A DNA stretch of 64,000 bases from NCBI RefSeq assembly GCF_002931055.1, contig NZ_PSXX01000009.1, positions 1 to 64,000 of the forward strand. Direction: 5' to 3'. Position 1 is the first letter of the stretch; each line of letters begins with the position of its first letter. The DNA is from Pseudoclavibacter sp. AY1H1 (GTDB lineage: Bacteria > Actinomycetota > Actinomycetes > Actinomycetales > Microbacteriaceae). Below the pieces are notes generated by a model, which saw nothing but the letters and a program-made list of their open reading frames with translations, ran no database searches and had not been told where the DNA came from. Shown here in pieces: positions 58,022 to 64,000 of this stretch. The translations under genes and the position numbers were made by a program.

Positions 58022-59725
58022 ATGACTCTTCACCATCCTCCGAAGCCCGAGCTGCATGATGACGACGCACTCGATGGTCACGGGCTCGAGCCGACGTCCG
58101 GCCCGAGTCGAGCTCAGGCGGCCGCCGACGCGCTGCGTCACCGACCCGGCGTCGTCTTCTGGGTTTCGATCGGCCTGATCCTGGCGTTCGTCTCGTGGGC
58201 GGCGATCTCGCCGGACACGCTCAACGGATCCATGACGGCCGCGATCAACTGGGCCTCGGCGACCGTGGGCTGGTCGTACCTCCTCGTGACGATCGGCTGC
58301 ATCGGCCTGCTCGTGTACCTCGCCTGCAGCCGGTTCGGGCGCATCCGCCTCGGTGCTGACAGCGACCGGCCCGAGTTCAGCACGTGGGCCTGGCTCGCCA
58401 TGATCCTCTCGGCCGTCATGGGCGTCGGCCTCATCAGCTACGGCGTCGCCGAGCCCATCTCCCACTTCGTCACGCCCCCGCACGGACTCGCCGAGTCCGG
58501 CACCGTCGAGGCCGCCGTCGTCGCCATGCAGTTCTCATACTTCGACTGGGGCCCCCACGCCTGGGCCGTCTTCGGCGTCTTCGGCGTCGCGATCGCCTAC
58601 TCCACGCACCGCAAGGGCAACACGGGGCTCGTCTCCCCCATGCTGCGCCCCATCTTCGGCGACCGCGTCGACGGGTGGCTCGGCAACGTCATCGACATCT
58701 TCGCGATCATCGCGACCCTGTTCGGCACCACGACGTCCCTCGGGCTGGGCGCCTCGCAGATCACGGAGGGCCTCAACCGCGTCATGGGGCTGCCGACGGA
58801 GACCTTTATCCAGATCCTCGTGATCGCCGTCATCACGGTCATCTTCACGCTCTCCGCGCTGTCTGGCGTGAACCGCGGCATCAAGTACATCTCGCAGATC
58901 ACGATGCTCGCCTCGGTGGCCCTCGGCATCTTCGTCTTCTTCGTGGGGCCGACGAACTTCATCACGAACCTCTTCGTGCGCTCGACCGGCGCCTACGTGA
59001 GCAACTTCTTCGAGATGAGCCTCACGACCCCGCTCACGGCCGACGACGGTCAGTGGATGCAGTGGTGGACGTACTTCATGATGGCCTGGTGGCTCAGCTG
59101 GGGCGCGTTCGTCGGCGTCTTCCTCGCGAAGATCTCGCGCGGCCGCACCATCCGCCAGTTCGTCCTCGGCGTCATGGTCGTGCCGAGCCTCGTGTTCTTC
59201 GGCTGGTTCACGATCTTCGGCGGCTCGGCCATCAAGTTCGACCTCGACGGCGACGGCAGCATCGGCACCGCGGCCACGGCCGACGTGAACTCGGCGTTCT
59301 TCGAGATGCTCTCGAACCTGCCGCTCGTGGAGATCACGTCGATCGTCGCGATCGTCCTCGTCGTGCTGTTCTTCATCTCGGGTGCCGACGCGAACACGTT
59401 CGTGCTGAGCATGCTCTCCTCCAGGGGCGCACTCGAACCGGCCAAGCCGGTCCTCGCGATCTGGGGCCTCCTCACCGGCCTGTGCGCATCCCTGCTGCTG
59501 CTCACCGGTGGACTCGCGGCGCTCCAGCAGGCGGCGATGCTCTCGGCGCTGCCGTTCACGATCATCGTCGCACTGCTGGGCATCTCCCTCATCCTGCAGC
59601 TGCGTGAGGACCCGCACTTCGACTACACGAGGGACGTGCGCCGCGAGGACCTCCGGACGGGCGTGCTGCGCCTGCCGGAGCACGGCCCGAGGCGCAAGCC
59701 GAATCCCGAGTCGCCGCGCCCCTGA
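58022..59725 (+). CDS. BCCT family transporter
   Basis: This 567-residue betaine/carnitine/choline-type carrier has a ~45-residue hydrophilic N-terminus, twelve predicted helices and the BCCT signature WTYFMMAWWLSWGAFVGVFLAKISRGRTIRQF, plus GVAEPISHF and FGTTTSLGLGASQI. The aromatic-rich segment (WWLSW) matches the quaternary-ammonium-binding helix of characterised members. It is 69 nt downstream of the flavin reductase fusion gene, in the same unit. It would import a quaternary amine such as a betaine, which points to the substrate class of the catabolic cluster. GGAG precedes ATG 58022. Confidence 0.92.
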   Translation: MTLHHPPKPELHDDDALDGHGLEPTSGPSRAQAAADALRHRPGVVFWVSIGLILAFVSWAAISPDTLNGSMTAAINWASATVGWSYLLVTIGCIGLLVYLACSRFGRIRLGADSDRPEFSTWAWLAMILSAVMGVGLISYGVAEPISHFVTPPHGLAESGTVEAAVVAMQFSYFDWGPHAWAVFGVFGVAIAYSTHRKGNTGLVSPMLRPIFGDRVDGWLGNVIDIFAIIATLFGTTTSLGLGASQITEGLNRVMGLPTETFIQILVIAVITVIFTLSALSGVNRGIKYISQITMLASVALGIFVFFVGPTNFITNLFVRSTGAYVSNFFEMSLTTPLTADDGQWMQWWTYFMMAWWLSWGAFVGVFLAKISRGRTIRQFVLGVMVVPSLVFFGWFTIFGGSAIKFDLDGDGSIGTAATADVNSAFFEMLSNLPLVEITSIVAIVLVVLFFISGADANTFVLSMLSSRGALEPAKPVLAIWGLLTGLCASLLLLTGGLAALQQAAMLSALPFTIIVALLGISLILQLREDPHFDYTRDVRREDLRTGVLRLPEHGPRRKPNPESPRP

Positions 59726-59749
59726 CCCCCGCGCCCCGAGACACCTGAG

Positions 59750-59808
59750 CCGGGAGCTGAGTTGTGGTCGTCAACATACCGTTGAAGCGACCACAACTCA
59801 GCTCCCGG
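59750..59808. terminator. Perfect 21-bp inverted repeat between convergent genes
   Basis: The arms at 59750-59770 (begins CCGGGAGCTGAG) and 59788-59808 (ends CAGCTCCCGG) are exact complements over 21 bp. The 17-nt loop contains its own TCAAC/GTTGA stem. It lies 25 nt after the BCCT stop and 72 nt before the end of the flavoprotein gene. It is suited to act as a bidirectional terminator. There are no T tracts. Confidence 0.75.
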
Positions 59809-59879
59809 TTCGGGCTATCGCGGCGTGGGCGGAGGAGAGGGGCGAGAGGACAGGTGATGTCTGCTCCAGCCCTGGAGAG

Positions 59880-61619
59880 CTATTCGACGAGCTTGCCCTC
59901 CACGGAGACCTCGCCGATGAGCTCGGCGATCTCGGCGGGGACGGGTGGGATCTCCTCCCGGGTGATGCCGCCGCCCGGCGACCACACGAGGTTGACCTGC
60001 ATGGCGGGGTCGAGCTCGGGGAAGTCGCTGCGGTTGTGGCAGCCGCGCGTCTCACGACGCTCCAGGGCGGCCTCCAGGGTCGCCCTCGCGGCGAGCGCCG
60101 AGGACTTGAGGTCGAAGGCGTGCGCGAGGTCCTGGAAGCCGGCGATGTCTGGGTGGATGCCGACGTCCTCCATCCGAGCCTCGATGACGTCGAGCGCTGC
60201 GATGCCGGCCTTGAGCCCCTCCTCGTCTCGCACGACGCCCGCGTACTCGGTCATCGTGTCGCGGATGGCGCGCTGCAGGGCGCGCACGTTCTCACGACCG
60301 TCGGCGCTGAGCAGCTCGTCGATCTCACCGCGCGCCTGCGCGACGGCTGCCGGCGACCGGAGCTGTGCATCCAGGCTCTCGGAGTGGGCGACGGCCGCCC
60401 GGCCGACGATGCGGCCGAAGACGAGCAGCTCGATGAGCGAGTTGCCGCCGAGGCGGTTCGCGCCGTGGAGGCCGCTCGACGCCTCGCCGATCGCGTAGAG
60501 CCCGTCGACGTCGGTGCCGTGGTCGTCGGGGCGAACCCACACGCCACCCATCGAGTAGTGGGCGGTTGGCGCGATCTCGATCGGGCTCACGGTGATGTCG
60601 AGCATCTGCAGGTCGAGCATCTGCTGGTAGATGCGCGGCAGGCGGTTCATGATCGTCTCGCGGGGCAGGTGCGAGACGTCGAGCCAGACGCCGCCGTTCG
60701 CGGTGCCGCGGCCCTCCTTGATCTCGGTGTACGCGGCGAGCGCGACCCGGTCACGCGTCGAGAGCTCCATGCGCTCGGGGTCGTAGCGCTCCATGAAGCG
60801 CTCCCCGAGGCCGTTCGTGAGGATGCCGCCTTCGCCGCGGGCGGCTTCCGAGACGAGCGTGCCGGCCGCGTTCTCGGGCTCGATGATGCCGGAGGGGTGG
60901 AACTGCACGAGCTCGGGGTCGCGCAGGCGCCCGCCGGCTTCGACGGCGAGGCGGAACGAGTCGCCCGTGTTCTCGTCGCGTCGCGAGGAGGTGCGGCGCC
61001 AGATGCGGTTGTGCCCGCCGGCGGCGAGGATCACGGAGTCGGCGTGGATGAGGTACCTCGTGCCGTCGTTGATATCGAACCCGTAGGCACCGAAGACGAC
61101 GTTGTCGCGCACGAGGATGCGGGTGATGTAGACGGTGTCGAGGATGGGGATGTTCAGCTGCTCCGTGCGGGCGACGAGCGAGCGCTGGATCTCGAGGCCC
61201 GTGTAGTCGCCGGCGAAGGCGGTGCGGCGGAACTTGTGGGCGCCGAAGAAGCGCTGCGAGATGCGGCCGTCGCCTTCGCGCTGGAAGCCCATGCCGTAGC
61301 GCTCGAGGTCGCGGATACCCTGCTCGGCGCCCCGGGTCACGATCTCGACGGTGTGCGGGTTGGCGAGCCAGTAGCTCTCCTTGATGGTGTCGGCGGCGTG
61401 CTGCTGCCAGCTGTCGTCCGCGTCCATCGTGCCGAGGGCCGCGTTGATGCCGCCGGCGGCGAGCGAGGTGTGGGCGTCGTGCTTGGGGCGCTTGCCCACG
61501 GCGAGCACGTCGACACCCTGCTCGGCGACTTCGATGGCGGCGCGCAGGCCGGAACCGCCGGTTCCGATGACGAGCACGGTGGTGGAGAACTGGCGTTCGA
61601 TGGACTTGGTCGCGGTCAT
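59880..61619 (-). CDS. FAD-binding fumarate reductase/succinate dehydrogenase-type flavoprotein
   Basis: This 579-residue protein has the dinucleotide-binding start TTVLVIGTGGSGLRAAIEVAEQG, AHTSLAAGGINAALG with the His that carries covalent FAD in SdhA/FrdA, LVQFHPSGI, STRDRVALAAYTEIKEG (active-site Arg region), HYSMGGVWV and GLHGANRLGGNSLIELLVFG. The C-terminal helical domain ends RRETRGCHNRSDFPE. No iron-sulfur or membrane-anchor subunit gene is adjacent, which sets it apart from a normal Sdh/Frd operon. It may be an L-aspartate-oxidase-like or specialised fumarate/dicarboxylate enzyme. It is divergent from a LysR gene. Confidence 0.88.
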   Translation of the reverse strand: MTATKSIERQFSTTVLVIGTGGSGLRAAIEVAEQGVDVLAVGKRPKHDAHTSLAAGGINAALGTMDADDSWQQHAADTIKESYWLANPHTVEIVTRGAEQGIRDLERYGMGFQREGDGRISQRFFGAHKFRRTAFAGDYTGLEIQRSLVARTEQLNIPILDTVYITRILVRDNVVFGAYGFDINDGTRYLIHADSVILAAGGHNRIWRRTSSRRDENTGDSFRLAVEAGGRLRDPELVQFHPSGIIEPENAAGTLVSEAARGEGGILTNGLGERFMERYDPERMELSTRDRVALAAYTEIKEGRGTANGGVWLDVSHLPRETIMNRLPRIYQQMLDLQMLDITVSPIEIAPTAHYSMGGVWVRPDDHGTDVDGLYAIGEASSGLHGANRLGGNSLIELLVFGRIVGRAAVAHSESLDAQLRSPAAVAQARGEIDELLSADGRENVRALQRAIRDTMTEYAGVVRDEEGLKAGIAALDVIEARMEDVGIHPDIAGFQDLAHAFDLKSSALAARATLEAALERRETRGCHNRSDFPELDPAMQVNLVWSPGGGITREEIPPVPAEIAELIGEVSVEGKLVE

Positions 61620-61626
61620 GTCAGCA

Positions 61627-61656
61627 ACGTTAGAGAGCACCCGATGATTACTCCAA
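61627..61656 (-). promoter_or_regulatory. Promoter of the flavoprotein gene
   Basis: On the minus strand TTGGAG (61656-61651), an 18-nt spacer, TAACGT (61632-61627) and 7 nt lead to ATG 61619, consistent with leaderless transcription. Confidence 0.55.
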
Positions 61657-61684
61657 TGCATAGTCCTGTTCGTCCTGATGCGCG

Positions 61685-61690
61685 TAGGCT
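61685..61690 (+). promoter_or_regulatory. -10 box TAGGCT of the LysR gene
   Basis: TAGGCT is followed by 6 nt and ATG 61697. The intervening divergent region (61633-61684) is AT-rich for this genome and is where a LysR site is expected. Confidence 0.55.
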
Positions 61691-61696
61691 ATCGGC

Positions 61697-62629
61697 ATGA
61701 ACCTGGACCAGTTGCGGAGTTTCGTGGAGGTCGCCTCGCAGGGGCACTTCACACGGGCAGCGGAGGTGCTGCACCTCGCGCAGCCCTCGCTGAGCCGCCA
61801 GATCTCGACCCTCGAGCAGGACCTCGGCGCCCCGCTCTTCAACCGCACGCCAGGTCGAGTCGCGCTCACCGATGCGGGTGAGTCCCTGCTGCCGCTCGCG
61901 CGGCGAATGCTCGCCGACGCCGACTCGGTGCGGCGCGAGATGGCGGAGCTCGCCGACCTCAAGCGGGGCACGGTGCGGCTCGGCGCCACGCCCTCGCTGT
62001 GCGTGAGCCTCGTCGCGGACGCGCTGCAGTCGTTCCACGCCTCGCATCCCGGCATCGAGCTGCACGTCTCGGAGAGCGGCTCCCAGGGCCTCATCGAGCA
62101 GCTCGCGGAAGGCGCGCTCGATCTCGCGCTCATCACGACTCCCGAATCCAGGCAGACCCCGCGCGCCACCCTCACCAGGCTGCCGCTGCTCAACGAGGAA
62201 CTCGTCGTGGTGTCCCCCGTCGACGGGGCCGCGGCGATCCGCTCCCCCACCATCTCCCTCGAGGAGCTCGCCGCCGCCCCGCAAGTGGTCTTCTCGCGGG
62301 GCTACGACCTCCGTGCAACAGCAGAGGCCGCGTTCCTCAAGGCCGATCTGCGACCGAACGTGGTGGTCGAGGGGCCGGAGATGGATGCGGTGCTGCGCTT
62401 CGTGGAGCTCGGACTCGGCGTCGCGGTTGTGCCGGCCATGGTCATCCGCGGGCGGGCGGGCTTCCGCTCCGCCAGGCTCACGAGCTCCATCCTGCAGCGC
62501 ACCGTGAGCCTCGCGCACCGGAGCGACGTGCCCCTCTCACGCGCCGCACGCGCCATGGCGGCGACGATCGAATCGATCGCCGCCGCCATGGTCGGCCAGA
62601 CGCCGGGAACCAGCAGCGTGGAGCCGTGA
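61697..62629 (+). CDS. LysR family transcriptional regulator
   Basis: This 310-residue protein has the N-terminal HTH MNLDQLRSFVEVASQGHFTRAAEVLHLAQPSLSRQISTLEQDLGAPLF and a periplasmic-binding-like effector domain. It is divergent from the flavoprotein gene by 77 bp and convergent with the TctA-type permease gene. The usual LysR layout makes the divergent flavoprotein gene the likely target, with a dicarboxylate-like inducer as a guess from context. Confidence 0.92.
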   Translation: MNLDQLRSFVEVASQGHFTRAAEVLHLAQPSLSRQISTLEQDLGAPLFNRTPGRVALTDAGESLLPLARRMLADADSVRREMAELADLKRGTVRLGATPSLCVSLVADALQSFHASHPGIELHVSESGSQGLIEQLAEGALDLALITTPESRQTPRATLTRLPLLNEELVVVSPVDGAAAIRSPTISLEELAAAPQVVFSRGYDLRATAEAAFLKADLRPNVVVEGPEMDAVLRFVELGLGVAVVPAMVIRGRAGFRSARLTSSILQRTVSLAHRSDVPLSRAARAMAATIESIAAAMVGQTPGTSSVEP

Positions 62630-62641
62630 GGCAACTGCTGG
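62610..62641. terminator. Possible hairpin between LysR and tctA ends
   Basis: CCAGCAG (62610-62616) and CTGCTGG (62635-62641) form a 7-bp stem around the LysR stop, with an 18-nt loop. It sits between two converging genes. Confidence 0.35.
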
Positions 62642-62651
62642 GAACGGCGCG

Positions 62652-64000
62652 CTAGCTGTTCACGAGCTCCTTCTGCTCCTGCTTCGCACGCTTGCGAGCG
62701 ACCAGGCGGCCGCGCACGGTGAAGGCGAGCACCAGCGCCAGGAGGGTGTAGAGCGCGATCGCGATCGGCCCCTGCACCAGCACCGAGAAGTCGCCGTTGG
62801 CGCTCATCGCCGCGTCCCGCAGGCTCGTCTCGGCCAGCGGGCCGAGGACCATGCCGATGATGAGCGGTGCGATCGGGAAGTCGAGGGCACGCATGAGGAA
62901 GCCGAGCAGGCCGACCCCAAGCAGCATCAGCAGGTCGAACGTCGAACCCGACGTGGCGTAGATGCCGAGCGCGCAGAAGATCGTGATGCCCGCGTACAGG
63001 TAGGGACGCGGGATCAGGAGCAGCTTCGCCCACAGCATCGCGAACGGCAGGTTCAGGACGAGCAGCACCACCATGGCGATGAAGAAGCTCGCCAGCAGCG
63101 CCCAGACCAGCTCGGGGGCGCGGTCGAAGAGCAGCGGGCCCGGCTGCAGGCCGTACTGACGGAACGCGGCGAGCATGATCGCCGCGGTCGCCGAGATGGG
63201 GAGGCCGAGCGCCAGGAGCGCGCCCATCGCCATACCGGTCGTCGCATTGCCAGCGGCCTCCGGGGCTGCGAGGCCCCTGATCGCGCCCTTGCCGAACTGC
63301 GGGTCCTTGCGGCGCGCATCCAGTCGCTTCTCCAGGCCGAAGGCGAGGAACGTGGGGATCTCGGAGCCGCCGGCCGGCACTACACCGAACGGGAGACCGA
63401 TGACCGTGCCACGCAGCCAGGCCGGGGTGGCCTCCTTGAACTCCTTGCGGCTCAGCCACGGGCGACCCTTCGGACGGATCATGCCCTTGTCGTTGACGTG
63501 CCGCTCGAGGCAGGCGACGTAGATGACCTCGCCGAGCGCGAGGACCGCGACGGTCACGGTCACCAGCGAGATGCCGTCGAACAGCTGCGGGGAGTCCATC
63601 GTGAAGCGCGGGGCGCCGGAGACGCCATCGATGCCGATGACCGCGATGCCGAGGCCGATGAACAGGGCCGTGAGCCCCTTGACGACGTTGTCGGTGACCA
63701 CCGTGGAGGTCGCCGCGAACGCGAACACCGCGAGGGCGAAGAACTCCGCCGGCCCGAAGCTGCTGGAGAAGTCGGCAAGCGCAGGGGCCAGGAAGACCAC
63801 CACGATCGAGGCGATGAAGCCACCGATGAACGCGCCGATGGCAGCCGTCGCGAGTGCCTGGGCGGCCCGACCGTTCAGCGCCATCTTGTGGCCCTCGAAC
63901 GTCGAGGCGATGGCCGAGGCCTGCCCGGGCGTGTTCATCAGGATGCCCATGGTCGAGTCGCCGAAGAGGCCACCGAAATAGACGCCGGCGAACATGATGA
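62652..64000 (-). CDS. tctA: Tripartite tricarboxylate transporter permease TctA (5' end beyond window)
   Basis: At least 449 residues of a multi-helix permease are present. Family motifs are GLFGDSTMGILMNTPGQASAIA, FEGHKMALNGRAAQAL, FGVVPAGGSEIPTFLAFGLEKRL and FPIAPLIIGMVLGPLAE. TctA family proteins form the large membrane subunit of sodium-driven carboxylate importers with TctB and a TctC binding protein. Those genes would be expected past the right edge. The N-terminal ~60 residues are missing because the frame runs off the window. The end is basic (RGRLVARKRAKQEQKELVNS). Confidence 0.9.
   Translation of the reverse strand, partial: IMFAGVYFGGLFGDSTMGILMNTPGQASAIASTFEGHKMALNGRAAQALATAAIGAFIGGFIASIVVVFLAPALADFSSSFGPAEFFALAVFAFAATSTVVTDNVVKGLTALFIGLGIAVIGIDGVSGAPRFTMDSPQLFDGISLVTVTVAVLALGEVIYVACLERHVNDKGMIRPKGRPWLSRKEFKEATPAWLRGTVIGLPFGVVPAGGSEIPTFLAFGLEKRLDARRKDPQFGKGAIRGLAAPEAAGNATTGMAMGALLALGLPISATAAIMLAAFRQYGLQPGPLLFDRAPELVWALLASFFIAMVVLLVLNLPFAMLWAKLLLIPRPYLYAGITIFCALGIYATSGSTFDLLMLLGVGLLGFLMRALDFPIAPLIIGMVLGPLAETSLRDAAMSANGDFSVLVQGPIAIALYTLLALVLAFTVRGRLVARKRAKQEQKELVNS

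Overview
The window is high-GC DNA from an actinobacterium, most likely a member of the Microbacteriaceae. The evidence is strong G/C third-position bias, GTG starts, actinobacterium-specific families (the histidine phosphatase/DUF3090/SCO1664-like trio, TIGR03083 DinB-like proteins, a DUF222/HNH remnant, FrnE-like DsbA) and many apparently leaderless genes in which a TANNNT -10 box lies 6-7 nt before the start codon. The taxonomic call is inferred from gene content only. About 63 protein genes are supported. I see no rRNA, tRNA, CRISPR array or intact insertion sequence.

Layout. 1-14.7 kb: mostly housekeeping and small-molecule genes (HNH tail, FrnE-like oxidoreductase, SGNH hydrolase, secreted lipase, ABC-F ATPase, phosphatase-DUF3090-SCO1664 trio, SRPBCC protein, zinc alcohol dehydrogenase, TIGR03083 protein plus PfkB kinase, TauE/SafE exporter). 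14.7-17.9 kb: a four-gene operon for a heme-dependent oxidative N-demethylase of the dimethylamine monooxygenase type with a cupin. 18.3-34.8 kb: an aldarate (glucarate-type) locus. It holds two glucarate-dehydratase-family enzymes, 5-dehydro-4-deoxyglucarate dehydratase, 2-oxoglutarate-semialdehyde dehydrogenase, two 2-hydroxyacid dehydrogenases, a LysR regulator and a complete peptide-family ABC transporter. A ~1 kb tandem array of hairpin-forming repeats sits between convergent genes at 26.3-27.3 kb. 35-39.3 kb: a divergent glucose-6-phosphate dehydrogenase homologue and a DUF4166/TetR/TIGR01777 group around a perfect palindrome. 39.3-46.5 kb: a WcbI-like protein, two glycosyltransferases, and a heterodimeric ABC exporter with one consensus and one degenerate ATP site. 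46.5-51.4 kb: SnoaL-like, pentapeptide-repeat, DoxX, acyl-CoA synthetase and DUF1295 genes.

51.4-59.7 kb is the most interesting region. Six enzyme genes (luciferase-like monooxygenase, 4-oxalocrotonate tautomerase homologue, aldehyde dehydrogenase, alpha/beta hydrolase, two AA_synth-family paralogues) follow a GntR/FCD regulator. Divergent to them are an NTF2-flavin reductase fusion and a BCCT transporter. The set resembles a ring-cleavage pathway for an N-heterocyclic betaine such as trigonelline. Near-identical palindromes sit on the two divergent start codons.

59.8-64 kb: a lone succinate dehydrogenase/fumarate reductase-type flavoprotein, a divergent LysR regulator and a TctA-type permease cut by the window edge.

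Short tandem repeats of 9-34 bp recur in many intergenic spaces and as in-frame low-complexity tracts, which suggests active repeat expansion in this genome.
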